NCBI RefSeq assembly: GCF_000260985.4 | Contig: NC_017857.3 | Location: 1,364,001-1,428,000 of the forward strand | Direction: 5' to 3' | Length of the DNA stretch: 64,000 nt | DNA from: Methylophaga nitratireducenticrescens | GTDB lineage: Bacteria; Pseudomonadota; Gammaproteobacteria; Nitrosococcales; Methylophagaceae | In this document: positions 9,032 through 18,657 of the stretch, piece after piece | Layout: each line of letters opens with the position of its first letter | How positions within the stretch are numbered: the first letter of the stretch is position 1 | The notes under the pieces: generated by a model | Seen by the model: only the letters and a program-made list of their open reading frames with translations | Databases searched by the model: none | What the model was told of the DNA's origin: nothing | Made by a program: the position numbers and the translations under genes

Positions 9032-9736
9032 ATGCCCGATAAAAACAAAGACCCCAACAGCATTCTTATTATTGAAGATGATTTGGTGTTAAATCATCAG
9101 TTAAAACAGTTGCTGGAAAATCAAAGCTTCGTTGTTTGCCAGTGCTTCAATGGTGAACAGGGATTACTGACTGCTGTGAGTAATCATTTCGACCTGATTC
9201 TGCTTGATATCAGTTTGCCTCAACGCGATGGTTATTCTGTTTTAAATACCTTGCGAAAAACTCGACAAACGCCTGTGATTATTCTTACCGCACATGGCGC
9301 TGAAGAAGAACGCATTCTTGGTTTTAAAAATGGGGCGGACGATTATCTGCCAAAACCCTTTAATTTCACTGAACTGGTGCTTCGAATAGAAGTAATTCTC
9401 AGAAGAGCCAGTGGGCCCAATCATCAACAACCAGATATTTCAGTTTTGCAACATGAAGGTTTAATGCTAGACAGGCTGAAACAGCAGGTATTTTTTCATG
9501 GTCATGCCGTGCAACTGACACCCATCCAGTTCAAATTACTGTGGATTTTAATGCAGCACGCTAATCATTTGCTCAGTAAAGCACAGCTCTATCGACTGGT
9601 TATGGAGCGTGATTTCAGTCGTTATGACCGTAGTCTTGATATGCATATGAGTCGAGTCAGAAGAAAACTTGTTGAGGTTGGTATGCCTGTTGATCGACTG
9701 CAGACAGTGCATGGCACGGGCTATATCCTGTTATGA
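9032..9736 (+). CDS. OmpR-family response regulator of a Fur-linked two-component system
   Basis: A 234-residue regulator with a receiver domain (Asp59 in DLILLDISLP, Lys in the LPKPF motif) and a C-terminal winged-helix DNA-binding domain (LLSKAQLYRLVM, HMSRVRRKL, VHGTGYIL). Its kinase follows with an ATGA overlap. The Fur-type site just upstream and the TonB-dependent receptor downstream suggest it controls iron or siderophore uptake, as PfeR does in Pseudomonas; that role is inferred. No clear ribosome site precedes the ATG. Confidence 0.88.
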   Translation: MPDKNKDPNSILIIEDDLVLNHQLKQLLENQSFVVCQCFNGEQGLLTAVSNHFDLILLDISLPQRDGYSVLNTLRKTRQTPVIILTAHGAEEERILGFKNGADDYLPKPFNFTELVLRIEVILRRASGPNHQQPDISVLQHEGLMLDRLKQQVFFHGHAVQLTPIQFKLLWILMQHANHLLSKAQLYRLVMERDFSRYDRSLDMHMSRVRRKLVEVGMPVDRLQTVHGTGYILL

Positions 9737-11076
9737 AACGTCGTCTGTTCTGGAAACTGTGCACAACGATTACGGTAGGAACTATCGTATTATTCTGGAT
9801 AATTCATCATTTGATTCTGCAAACTGAGCAGCACATGAGTTTTATCGATCAACACTATCAGCAGCAATTGATTGATTATGCCAGTCACGCAGAAAAACTT
9901 TATTTACAAGGAGAAGAGGAAAAATTAGCCGATTGGATTAATACGATACAGCAGCGGGAAGACACTTGGGTGGCGCTGATCCGTTCAAAGCTCACTCCAC
10001 TGGCAGGCAGTGAGATGGATAATTATTTTATTGATAATTTTGCTTTGGGCAGGGATATCAGCTGGAAGATCCATCTGTATTTTGCCCAAAATCCCATTAT
10101 GGATATCACATTTTCTGATGGTCATACCCATTTCCTGATTCGTCTGCCACAGCGTATGCGTCCCGGAGGCTACTGGACTTATACCAGCCTGTTATTGCAG
10201 ATTGCATTACCAATGCTGTTACTGGCTATCCTGAGTATGGTGATTTATCGCCATGTTATGTCCCCACTGAGGCAACTTGAAAAAGCCACAAAACAATTCA
10301 GCGATGGTAATTATCAGGTCAGAGTACGTGATGATCTCGGTAAACGAAATGATGAAATAGCTTCTTTAGCCAGTACCTTTGACAGCATGGCTGAAAGAAT
10401 TGGCACCCAAATTCAGACTCAACGTCACCTTACTTCGGATTTATCCCATGAATTACGCACCCCATTAACACGCGTTGAGCTGGCATTAAGCATCGCCGAA
10501 CAATCCAATCCAAACGATGAGTCACTTCAGCGTATCCGTCATGAATGCCTGCAAATGCGTGAGCTGGTGGAAGATGCCTTAACACTTGCCTGGTTAGAGA
10601 ATGAGCGACCCGCTTTACGAAATGAAACACTGGATTTGACCGATCTGATTGATAGTATTGTGGAGAATGCTCGATTTGAATTTCCCAGGCATTTGATTAG
10701 CGTACAGACACCGGAAACGGCATGTCTTCAACAAAGTAGTGATCGCGCCTTAGGACATGCGATCGAGAACATACTACGTAATGCACTTTCCTATACACCA
10801 GCAGAAGGTGAAGTGAATTTAACGTTGAAGCAGCATACAGATCATTATGATTTACAGATTGATGATCAGGGGCCTGGCGTCCCTGAAGATCAATTGCAAA
10901 ATATATTCAAACCTTTTTTCCGTTTGAATAGTGTTGAATCAGGAAAACACAAAGGTTTTGGTGTGGGGTTGGCGCTTGCCAGACGGCAGGTCGAGTCGAC
11001 TGGCGGCAAGTTATGGGCACAGCTTCATGAAAAGGGTGGCTTGAGAATGATAATCCACTTACCAATACCGGTTTAA
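9733..11076 (+). CDS. Membrane sensor histidine kinase
   Basis: A 447-residue kinase. A first membrane segment lies at about residues 9-27, a periplasmic sensor region runs to about residue 150, and a second helix is at about 153-173 (LLLQIALPMLLLAILSMVIY). A HAMP linker follows, then a dimerisation domain with the H box SHELRTPLTR (His239) and an ATPase domain with N box ENILRNAL, G1 DDQGPGVP and G2 GVGLALA. It is the partner of the preceding regulator (4-base overlap). The periplasmic ligand cannot be told from sequence; iron or siderophore sensing is inferred from the Fur site and the receptor gene downstream. Confidence 0.88.
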   Translation: MKRRLFWKLCTTITVGTIVLFWIIHHLILQTEQHMSFIDQHYQQQLIDYASHAEKLYLQGEEEKLADWINTIQQREDTWVALIRSKLTPLAGSEMDNYFIDNFALGRDISWKIHLYFAQNPIMDITFSDGHTHFLIRLPQRMRPGGYWTYTSLLLQIALPMLLLAILSMVIYRHVMSPLRQLEKATKQFSDGNYQVRVRDDLGKRNDEIASLASTFDSMAERIGTQIQTQRHLTSDLSHELRTPLTRVELALSIAEQSNPNDESLQRIRHECLQMRELVEDALTLAWLENERPALRNETLDLTDLIDSIVENARFEFPRHLISVQTPETACLQQSSDRALGHAIENILRNALSYTPAEGEVNLTLKQHTDHYDLQIDDQGPGVPEDQLQNIFKPFFRLNSVESGKHKGFGVGLALARRQVESTGGKLWAQLHEKGGLRMIIHLPIPV

Positions 11077-11170
11077 AACGCAATAACCTTAATCAGTAAC
11101 GCGGTTGTAACAATTGTAAATTTGGTTTTAATCTTTGTTCATGCAAACTAGAATGCGAATCTATTCTATT

Positions 11171-11190
11171 TGGTAATGATTACTATTCGC
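11171..11190. promoter_or_regulatory. Fur-like operator before TonB-dependent receptor
   Basis: GTAATGATTACTATTC at 11173-11188 contains the palindrome GTAATGATTAC (one central base unpaired) and matches the hexameric NATWAT arrangement of Fur sites. It lies directly upstream of the ribosome site (GGAGG at 11192-11196) of the receptor gene. It matches less well than the site near 8990. Confidence 0.5.
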
Positions 11191-11202
11191 TGGAGGTTAA
11201 GT

Positions 11203-13194
11203 GTGAGCATAAAACAGGGTTTCATCGTTCGGCCAACGATTTTAACAATGGCAATTTTAGCTGCCTTGTCAAGTAAGGTTGCCGTGTCAGCAGAAAAGGA
11301 AAATGTTGAACTGGATATCGTAAAAGTGACGGCAAATACGATTACACCAGAAATTAATAGCGTCACAGCAGAGCAAATTGGAAAAATTCAAGCCAATGAT
11401 TTGGAAGATTTATTCAGCCAGTCACCGGAGGTAAGCATTGGTGGAGGTGTGGATATCGCACAAAAGCTTTATATACGTGGAATTGAGGACCAACTATTAA
11501 ATATCAATATTGATGGTGCTGTACAAGCTACTCGATTGTTCCATCATGCTAGTCGAATTAGTATCGAGCCGGAACTGTTAAAAAGAGTAGAAGTCAACGC
11601 TGGGGCCGGTAATGCACTTTCCGGTGCGGGTGCTTTGGGTGGTTCGGTAAAATTTGTGACCAAAGATCCTGAGGATATGCTCAAACCTGGTGAGAACTTT
11701 GGTGGATTGGTAAAAGGTATGTTTTCAAGCAATACCGACGCTTTTAAAACCAATACGACATTATTCGGTCGTCTAAACGATGACTGGAGTGCGATGGTCT
11801 CAGCTACCAATTACAATCCTGATGCTTATGAAGATGGTAGTGGTGATGAAGTTTCCGGAACTAAGTTTGACCAAGATTTCCTGTTTGCCAAGTTGGTCGG
11901 CAATCTGACAGACAGTCAGACATTGCGCTTGAGTTATCAGAAAAGAAATGATGATGGAGAACGAGCGCTCAGACCGCAATGGCTGGTAAGTGGATGGAAT
12001 CCGCTTGTTCCCACTGAACTTGAGCGTGAAACCATTACGCTTAACTATGAGCTGAATCCGATTGAAAATCCTTATATTGATGTCGATCTGACAATTTATA
12101 ACATTGATTCTGAGCTTGATCGAAGCGGTGATTTTCGTCCATATGTGGGTAATGGTGAGAGCAAGGGGTTTGATTTGAGAAACACCTCTATTCTGGGCAT
12201 GCACAAACTAAGTTATGGTGTGGATTATCGACGTGATGAAACAATTGCTGGTCCACCAACTGACAGAAGTAATCTAAAGGAAAAGGCCAAAGTAAAAGGC
12301 ATTTACCTCCAGGATGATATCCAACTGACGGATGATCTGCTGCTGAGTGCTGGGCTACGCTACGATGATTATGAACTTGACGATTCAAATGATCAGAAAT
12401 TTGATGAAAGTGAAATTAGTCACAATATTGGTATGAACTTTCATTTCAATGATAACTGGCATGCCTTTGTTTCTTATGCCGAAGCTTTCAAAGGCCCCTT
12501 GTCCCAGGACGCATACAAATTATTCGGTACTAACGATGCCAGCCTAAAACCGGAGGATGCAGATAACACTGAATTTGGTATCGCCTATGAATCAGCGACC
12601 TGGTTCGGTTCGGCCAAAGCCTATCGCTCTGACATTGATGACTTGATTGGTGATCGGATTGCAGATGATGCTGGTACCTTCTTTACCAATATTGGTGACT
12701 TGGAATCAGATGGCTATATTCTGGAAATTGGTCGTCATTGGGATAAACTGATGGCTCGATTGAGTTATCACCAAAACGATATTGAAATCGATGGTAGAGA
12801 TGCGGGAGGCTATTCGACTAACGGGGTGGGTAATACCATCGGTGATAATCTGGTTGCGACACTTGATTACCGGCTGAACTCACAATGGACGTTCGGCTGG
12901 AATGCGCAATTTGTCAAAGGCGAAGATAATGTTGACGTCTATGCTGGCGATTGGTTGCCAGCTGGTGCCACTATCGATAAGCCTGGCTACGGTATCCATG
13001 ATTTCTATACACAATGGCGACCATCAACTACGGAAGATGTCACCATAACGCTGACAGTCAGAAATGTTTTCGATAAACACTATTTTGATCATGCTAGTGC
13101 AGAAGATCTGCAACAATTCCCAGGTTATGAGGGGACATCTGGATTTGCAGAACCCGGACGAGATGTGCGATTAAGTGTGGGCTGGCAATTCTAA
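11203..13194 (+). CDS. TonB-dependent outer membrane receptor (iron/siderophore or heme type)
   Basis: A 663-residue receptor. A signal peptide (ending about AVSAEK) is followed by a TonB-box-like DIVKVTA, a plug domain (YIRGIEDQLLNINIDG and the GAGNALSGAGALGGSVKF block) and a long beta-barrel ending in LSVGWQF with the C-terminal aromatic residue of outer membrane proteins. It imports a chelate with TonB energy. The substrate is unknown; the Fur-like site and the neighbouring two-component system point to iron. GTG at 11203 is chosen because it follows GGAGG with good spacing; an ORF extending to 11170 would run through the operator. Confidence 0.88.
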   Translation: MSIKQGFIVRPTILTMAILAALSSKVAVSAEKENVELDIVKVTANTITPEINSVTAEQIGKIQANDLEDLFSQSPEVSIGGGVDIAQKLYIRGIEDQLLNINIDGAVQATRLFHHASRISIEPELLKRVEVNAGAGNALSGAGALGGSVKFVTKDPEDMLKPGENFGGLVKGMFSSNTDAFKTNTTLFGRLNDDWSAMVSATNYNPDAYEDGSGDEVSGTKFDQDFLFAKLVGNLTDSQTLRLSYQKRNDDGERALRPQWLVSGWNPLVPTELERETITLNYELNPIENPYIDVDLTIYNIDSELDRSGDFRPYVGNGESKGFDLRNTSILGMHKLSYGVDYRRDETIAGPPTDRSNLKEKAKVKGIYLQDDIQLTDDLLLSAGLRYDDYELDDSNDQKFDESEISHNIGMNFHFNDNWHAFVSYAEAFKGPLSQDAYKLFGTNDASLKPEDADNTEFGIAYESATWFGSAKAYRSDIDDLIGDRIADDAGTFFTNIGDLESDGYILEIGRHWDKLMARLSYHQNDIEIDGRDAGGYSTNGVGNTIGDNLVATLDYRLNSQWTFGWNAQFVKGEDNVDVYAGDWLPAGATIDKPGYGIHDFYTQWRPSTTEDVTITLTVRNVFDKHYFDHASAEDLQQFPGYEGTSGFAEPGRDVRLSVGWQF

Positions 13195-13234
13195 GGTATC
13201 TGGCAAGCTTTCCCTAGGATGTCTGGTGACCCTG

Positions 13235-13272
13235 GGCCGGATGTTGTGATGACGTCCGGCCTTTTTATTTTT
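13235..13272 (+). terminator. Rho-independent terminator after the receptor gene
   Basis: A perfect 7-bp stem (GGCCGGA paired with TCCGGCC) with a 13-base loop is followed by TTTTTATTTTT. It overlaps the 3' end of the convergent MATE gene. Confidence 0.8.
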
Positions 13273-14632
13273 CACGTTCACTATTTTTCTGAATAATGTT
13301 GCTGGGAGAATATTTCCAGCAAAGAACCAAAGCCAGAAAAAAAGTCAGCCATTCGGCCAGCGGAAGAGCGATAAGAAACTGTTTGTCTGGTAGCCATGCG
13401 ACAAACAGTAACAATAAAGCAGCAGGTAGCAGTAAGCCTCGGGATAAGGCAACAATCATAGAAGGCAACGGCTTTTGCATGGCGGTTAAATAAACAGACA
13501 ACGTGACATTCAGACCATTAACAATAAATAACGGCCAAACCAATAATATAAACTGAGCGGATAATTGCTGACTTTTCACGGCATTATCCTGTAAAAACAG
13601 TTGTATCAACCACTGCGGATATAGCAGTAAAACACTCATTAATAAAAGTGATAAAACCAGTACCAATGACATTGCGGTGATTAAAAAGTCTCCTATTCGC
13701 TTTGCCCGGGCAGCCCCATGATTTTGACTGATTAACAAATGCAGCGCATCGGCGATACCGTAATAAATCATCAGACTGATGAAAATCAGATAGTTAATCA
13801 CTGCAAATGCCGCTAATCCACTGACTCCCTGATAGATAATCAGTAGCCAGTTCAGCAATAAAATTACCATACCGCCGGAAAGCTCATTCACAAATTCAGA
13901 TAGCCCGTTGTAGGCGATTTTAATCAGTTCCGACCAGTTTCCAGGACACCATAGCAACGTTAAGCGTCGTTGTTTGCTGAGAAAATAGGTTGATAGAATC
14001 AACAGTTGCACAACATGTGCAGCCAACGTTGCCAACGCCGCACCCCTTAACCCCATTTCCAAGCTGATAATGAACAGAGCATCCAGCGCAATATTGATTA
14101 ACGCCCCGGCAACCAGCGCGAATGTCCCCAGTTTTTGACGGTTATCCAGCCGTACAAAGTAATACAGCACCATACTGGTCACCTGTAGAACCAGTACAAC
14201 ACAAATAATATGAAAGTAGGGCAGGATCAGCGATATCAATTCCTTCGTCGCGCCCAGCAGCATTAATATTGATTGATCTAAAATCAATGAAAAACTCATA
14301 AACAGCAAGCCGATAATAAAAATACTTATCAAACACTTACTGAAAACAGCAGAAGCGGCTTTGATTTTGTTTTGCCCTAAATAACTACCGGCACGAACAG
14401 CCCCGCCAATGGAAAACATCAGAGCAACAGCAAAAATTAGTGTAAAAAATGGAATCAATAACGTGATGGCAGCCAAGCCATCAGAGCTGACAAACTGACC
14501 GATAAAAATTCCATCTACGATGCTGGCGGTAGTGATGGCCAGTAATCCGAGGATGGAAGGGATAGCAAAGCGAAAAAAAGTGGAAATAATCGGACCGTTG
14601 AGGACGTCATTATCGGTGTTGCTAGCCTGCAT
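13265..14632 (-). CDS. MATE-family efflux transporter
   Basis: A 455-residue polytopic membrane protein with about 12 hydrophobic helices and the two-fold MATE layout. The N-terminal half carries IPSILGLLAITTASIVDGIFIG and a GGAVRAGSYLGQ block like those of MepA/NorM-type exporters. Such proteins expel cationic drugs or metabolites using a Na+ or H+ gradient; the substrate here cannot be predicted. It is monocistronic and convergent with the receptor gene. Confidence 0.88.
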   Translation of the reverse strand: MQASNTDNDVLNGPIISTFFRFAIPSILGLLAITTASIVDGIFIGQFVSSDGLAAITLLIPFFTLIFAVALMFSIGGAVRAGSYLGQNKIKAASAVFSKCLISIFIIGLLFMSFSLILDQSILMLLGATKELISLILPYFHIICVVLVLQVTSMVLYYFVRLDNRQKLGTFALVAGALINIALDALFIISLEMGLRGAALATLAAHVVQLLILSTYFLSKQRRLTLLWCPGNWSELIKIAYNGLSEFVNELSGGMVILLLNWLLIIYQGVSGLAAFAVINYLIFISLMIYYGIADALHLLISQNHGAARAKRIGDFLITAMSLVLVLSLLLMSVLLLYPQWLIQLFLQDNAVKSQQLSAQFILLVWPLFIVNGLNVTLSVYLTAMQKPLPSMIVALSRGLLLPAALLLLFVAWLPDKQFLIALPLAEWLTFFLALVLCWKYSPSNIIQKNSEREK

Positions 14633-14897
14633 TTGGTTTCCATTTTCAAAGAGGAAAGGTCGGGGAGTGCTTAATGCTAATAATTCTTTTTATTTTAGCA
14701 ACGCTCTTTTCACCGGAGCACATCAAAACGATTGAGTAATGCGGTATTTATTATCGTTATAACTCAGTTAAGTGCGTATAATACCGGGTCATTTGCACGA
14801 TGCGTGTTTCGCGTTGGCAACACATTCTAAAACATGGAGCTGAACACATTTTGCAACACATCATTTCAAACTCCGACACGTTCATAATCGCTATTCA

Positions 14898-16694
14898 ATG
14901 AAAAATATCAGAAACTTTTCAATCATTGCCCATATTGATCACGGTAAATCCACCATAGCAGACCGCTTTATTCAAATCTGCGGTGGTCTTACTGCACGTG
15001 AGATGTCCCAACAGGTGCTTGATTCGATGGACATCGAAAAAGAGCGCGGCATTACCATCAAGGCGCAAAGCGTTTCTTTGGACTACAAGGCAAAAGATGG
15101 TGAAACCTATCACCTCAACTTTATCGATACGCCTGGCCACGTTGACTTTTCCTATGAAGTTTCCCGCTCACTGGCTGCCTGTGAAGGTGCTTTACTGGTT
15201 GTGGATGCGGCTCAGGGTGTTGAAGCACAAAGTGTTGCCAACTGTTACACAGCTATCGATCTGGGGCTTGAAGTCCTGCCGGTGTTAAACAAAATTGATT
15301 TACCTGCTGCAGAACCCGATCGGGTTGCTCAGGAAATTGAAGATATTATCGGTGTGGACGCATTGAATGCCGTGCGTTGCAGTGCTAAAACGGGTGTCGG
15401 TATTGATGAAGTCCTTGAAGAGTTAGTTGCGCGTATTCCGCCACCACAAGGCGATCCCGAAGGTCAATTAAAAGCCCTGATTATTGATTCCTGGTTTGAT
15501 AGCTATGTCGGTGTTATCTCTTTGGTACGAATCAAACAGGGCAGACTGAAAACCCGCGATAAAATCAAAGTTATGTCCACCGGACAGGAATATCAGGTTG
15601 ACGAAGTCGGCGTATTTACGCCCAAGCGTAGTAAACGCACTGCTTTAAATTGTGGTGAAGTGGGTTATGTTATTTCCGGAGTCAAAGAAATTGACGGGGC
15701 GCCAGTGGGGGATACGTTAACGACGGCTCAACATGGTGCTACTGAAATGTTGCCGGGCTTTAAATCGGTAACGCCGCAGGTTTATGCCGGTGTATTCCCT
15801 GTTAGCAGTGATGATTACGATGCATTTCGTGAAGCTCTGGGCAAATTACGCTTAAACGATTCATCGCTGTTTTTTGAACCGGAAAACTCTCAGGCTTTGG
15901 GCTTCGGCTTTCGCTGTGGTTTCCTCGGTCTGCTGCATATGGAAATTATCCAGGAACGTCTGGAACGTGAATATGATCTGGATCTGATTACCACGGCTCC
16001 GACCGTGGTGTTTGAAGTGGTCACCAAAAAAGGTGATGTGATTAAGATCGAAAATCCGGCCTCATTACCGGATGCCGGTTCTGTTGAAGAAATCCGTGAA
16101 CCTATCGTAGCGGCCGACATGCTGGTGCCGCAGGATTATCTCGGCGCGGTTATCACCCTGTGTGTAGAAAAACGTGGCGTACAGAAATCCATGCATTACA
16201 TGGGCAAACAGGTTGCACTGAGTTACGAATTGCCAATGAATGAAGTAGTGATCGATTTCTTTGATCGCATCAAATCGGTCAGCCGTGGCTATGCCTCATT
16301 GGACTATCATTTTATTCGCTTTCAGGCGGCACCCCTTGTGAAACTTGATGTCTTGATTAACGGCGAAAAAGTTGATGCTTTGTCGATGATAGTGCATAAA
16401 GATCAAAGCGTTTCACGTGGTCGTCAGCTAGTTGAAAAAATGCAGGAGTTGATCCCGCGGCAAATGTTTGATGTCGCCATTCAGGCCGCTATTGGCGGAC
16501 ACATTATTGCGCGCTCAACAGTCAAGGCAATGCGGAAGAATGTTTTAGCAAAATGTTACGGAGGCGACGTTTCTCGTAAACGTAAATTGCTTGAAAAACA
16601 AAAAGCCGGTAAAAAACGAATGAAATCCATCGGCAAAGTGGATGTGCCGCAGGAAGCCTTCTTGGCGGTATTACAGTTATCCAAGAAATCTTAA
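14898..16694 (+). CDS. lepA: Elongation factor 4 LepA
   Basis: A translational GTPase of 598 residues. The G motifs are AHIDHGKST (G1), DTPGH (G3) and NKID (G4), followed by EF-G-like domains and the LepA C-terminal domain ([24 protein letters not shown]). It acts on ribosomes in initiation/elongation quality control. It heads the conserved lepA-lepB-rnc-era-recO-pdxJ-acpS run. The start begins right at the G-domain ([16 protein letters not shown]), as in the family, although the ribosome site is weak. Confidence 0.97.
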   Translation: MKNIRNFSIIAHIDHGKSTIADRFIQICGGLTAREMSQQVLDSMDIEKERGITIKAQSVSLDYKAKDGETYHLNFIDTPGHVDFSYEVSRSLAACEGALLVVDAAQGVEAQSVANCYTAIDLGLEVLPVLNKIDLPAAEPDRVAQEIEDIIGVDALNAVRCSAKTGVGIDEVLEELVARIPPPQGDPEGQLKALIIDSWFDSYVGVISLVRIKQGRLKTRDKIKVMSTGQEYQVDEVGVFTPKRSKRTALNCGEVGYVISGVKEIDGAPVGDTLTTAQHGATEMLPGFKSVTPQVYAGVFPVSSDDYDAFREALGKLRLNDSSLFFEPENSQALGFGFRCGFLGLLHMEIIQERLEREYDLDLITTAPTVVFEVVTKKGDVIKIENPASLPDAGSVEEIREPIVAADMLVPQDYLGAVITLCVEKRGVQKSMHYMGKQVALSYELPMNEVVIDFFDRIKSVSRGYASLDYHFIRFQAAPLVKLDVLINGEKVDALSMIVHKDQSVSRGRQLVEKMQELIPRQMFDVAIQAAIGGHIIARSTVKAMRKNVLAKCYGGDVSRKRKLLEKQKAGKKRMKSIGKVDVPQEAFLAVLQLSKKS

Positions 16695-16707
16695 TAAGGA
16701 GCGTCAA

Positions 16708-17469
16708 GTGAGTTTCCCAGCAATAATGGTGTTACTGGTCGCGATAACCGGTCTGATATGGTTGGTGGACCGCTTTTGGTTAGCACCTAAACGTAAAGTA
16801 AATGACAGTGAACCGGCGATTGTTGAATATGCCAAATCATTTTTCCCCATCCTGTTGCTGGTGTTGGTGATTCGCTCGTTTATCGCTGAACCGTTCCGCA
16901 TTCCTTCAGAATCTATGTTGCCGACTTTGCATGTCGGTGACTTTATTTTGGTGAACAAATTTTCCTACGGTGTTCGACTGCCGGTCATTAATACTAAAAT
17001 TCTGGATACCGGTTCGCCGGAACGCGGTGATGTGATGGTATTTCGTTATCCTAAACAACCTGAAATTGACTATATCAAACGTGTTATTGGTTTACCGGGT
17101 GACAAAGTCGGTTATTTCAACAAAACACTCTATATAAACGGTCAGGAAGTTAAAACGGAGTTAGTTGATAAACCTTCAGAAATGCTGGGTACTATTGCGC
17201 CGCGGGTACAGCTGAAGCATGAATTTCTGGACGCTGACGGACATGAAATATTTTTAGATCCGCAACGTCATTCAATGGAAGGTGAGGTTACTGTTCCGGA
17301 AGGCCATTATTTTGTTATGGGCGATAACCGCGACAATAGTAATGACAGCCGTGTGTGGGGCACTGTGCCCGAAGAAAATCTGGTCGGTAAAGCATTCTTT
17401 GTCTGGATGAGTTGGGATTGGAATCAAGGCGGTTTGGTCTGGTCAAGGGTGGGAAGCTCTATTAACTAG
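16708..17469 (+). CDS. lepB: Signal peptidase I LepB
   Basis: An inner membrane serine protease of 253 residues that removes signal peptides from exported proteins. Two N-terminal membrane segments precede the catalytic Ser69 (PSESMLPT) and the general base Lys124 (YIKRVIGLPGDKV), with the conserved GDNRDNSNDSR box near the C-terminus. The start is a GTG at 16708 behind AAGGAG; an alternative start 22 codons upstream lies inside lepA and lacks a ribosome site. Confidence 0.95.
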   Translation: MSFPAIMVLLVAITGLIWLVDRFWLAPKRKVNDSEPAIVEYAKSFFPILLLVLVIRSFIAEPFRIPSESMLPTLHVGDFILVNKFSYGVRLPVINTKILDTGSPERGDVMVFRYPKQPEIDYIKRVIGLPGDKVGYFNKTLYINGQEVKTELVDKPSEMLGTIAPRVQLKHEFLDADGHEIFLDPQRHSMEGEVTVPEGHYFVMGDNRDNSNDSRVWGTVPEENLVGKAFFVWMSWDWNQGGLVWSRVGSSIN

Positions 17470-17540
17470 GGACGAGTTTTTCCATTGGAATTGATTTATA
17501 GAATCTAAATAAGTTATTTCCGCCTTATTTGATGAAAGGA

Positions 17541-17580
17541 GCCTCCAGCAGTGGTGGCGAGGAAAGATTAACAAGTCCTA
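17541..17580 (+). repeat. Copy of a dispersed 40-nt motif with a GC-rich hairpin
   Basis: GCCTCC-AGCAGT-GGTGGC can fold into a small hairpin and is followed by GAAAGATTAACAAGTCCTA. A second copy at 35979-36018 matches at about 32 of 40 positions. Shorter relatives of the second half occur near 32801, 34574 and 43848. Confidence 0.5.
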
Positions 17581-17590
17581 GGAGTGCATT

Positions 17591-17977
17591 ATGAAAAAAC
17601 AACAGGGAATGACATTAATCAGTTGGGTGATTGTGCTGGCAATCATTGCTTTTTTTGCGACCTTAACCATGCGGTTGGTGCCGATGTATCAGGAATACTA
17701 CGGTGTCTTGCAAATCATGAAGTCTATGGAAACCGAATTAAAAAACAATAAGCTGAGCAATCAACAAGTAATGTTACTACTGAGTAAACGGTTTAATACC
17801 GGTTATATCTCCAGCGTAAAAAAAGAAAATATCGAATTATCCCGTGGCAGAAGCAATGCTTATGTCACCAAAATAGTGCTTGATTATGAAGTGCGGAAAC
17901 CGTTTTTTGCCCACATTGATTTAGTCGGGCATTTTGTGACTGAAGTGGATGTGGAACCGGAACCAACAAATCGATGA
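17591..17977 (+). CDS. DUF4845 single-pass membrane protein
   Basis: A 128-residue protein with a prepilin-like N-terminus (KKQQGMTLISWVIVLAIIAFFATL) giving one membrane helix, then a soluble domain. This matches DUF4845 proteins, which are regularly encoded between lepB and rnc in gammaproteobacteria. Function is unknown. Its stop overlaps the rnc start by four bases, so it is probably co-translated with rnc. The GMTLI motif recalls type IV pilin cleavage sites but lacks the usual Glu5, so true prepilin processing is doubtful. Confidence 0.85.
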   Translation: MKKQQGMTLISWVIVLAIIAFFATLTMRLVPMYQEYYGVLQIMKSMETELKNNKLSNQQVMLLLSKRFNTGYISSVKKENIELSRGRSNAYVTKIVLDYEVRKPFFAHIDLVGHFVTEVDVEPEPTNR

Positions 17978-18657
17978 CAAGCATCAAACAAAAAAAACTG
18001 TGTCAGCAACTTGGCGTTCAATTTAACAATGAAGCGTTTTTGTTGCAGGCTTTGACACATCGCAGTGCCGATCCAAAAAATAATGAACGACTAGAATTCC
18101 TGGGCGATGCAATTTTGAGTTTCGTGATCGCTGAAGAACTGTTTAATCGTTTTCCACAAGCCAAAGAAGGCAAGATGAGTCGCCTGCGCGCCAGCTTGGT
18201 GAAAGGGGAAACCCTGGCAGAAATTGCTCGCGAACTCAAATTAGGTGAGGTGTTAATCCTCGGCCAGGGTGAATTGAAAAGTGGTGGTTTCCGCCGTGAG
18301 TCAATTCTGGCCGATGCGCTGGAAGCTATTATTGGTGCCCTGTTTCTGGATTGTGGCATTGACGCTGTCAAGCCATTGATCCTGCGTCTTTATGATGAAC
18401 GTCTGGACTCTATTGACGTCACCGAAACGGTAAAGGATCCCAAAACCCGCTTGCAGGAATTACTACAAAGCCGCAAATTACCTTTGCCGCTATACAGTGT
18501 GAGAGAAATTGAATCTGCTGATAAACAGCCGGTTTTTGAAGCCTCTTGTCAGGTAAGTTTGCTGAATAAATTAGTGGTGGCTCAGGGAAGCAGTCATCGC
18601 AAGGCTGAAAAAAAAGCCGCTGAACGCGCCCTGACGCTAATCGAGTCAAAATTATGA
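17974..18657 (+). CDS. rnc: Ribonuclease III
   Basis: A double-stranded RNA endonuclease of 227 residues for rRNA and mRNA processing. The RNase III signature NERLEFLGDAILSF contains the catalytic Glu and Asp, a second acidic site is in DALEAIIGALFLD, and a C-terminal dsRNA-binding domain ends in SSHRKAEKKAAERAL. Overlaps of four bases with both neighbours (DUF4845 gene, era) show tight coupling in the conserved rnc-era-recO operon. Confidence 0.96.
   Translation: MTSIKQKKLCQQLGVQFNNEAFLLQALTHRSADPKNNERLEFLGDAILSFVIAEELFNRFPQAKEGKMSRLRASLVKGETLAEIARELKLGEVLILGQGELKSGGFRRESILADALEAIIGALFLDCGIDAVKPLILRLYDERLDSIDVTETVKDPKTRLQELLQSRKLPLPLYSVREIESADKQPVFEASCQVSLLNKLVVAQGSSHRKAEKKAAERALTLIESKL

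Noticed and set aside
11800-12204. 134-residue minus-strand ORF inside the TonB receptor gene
   Set aside because: Lies wholly inside a well supported receptor gene and has no protein-family features.
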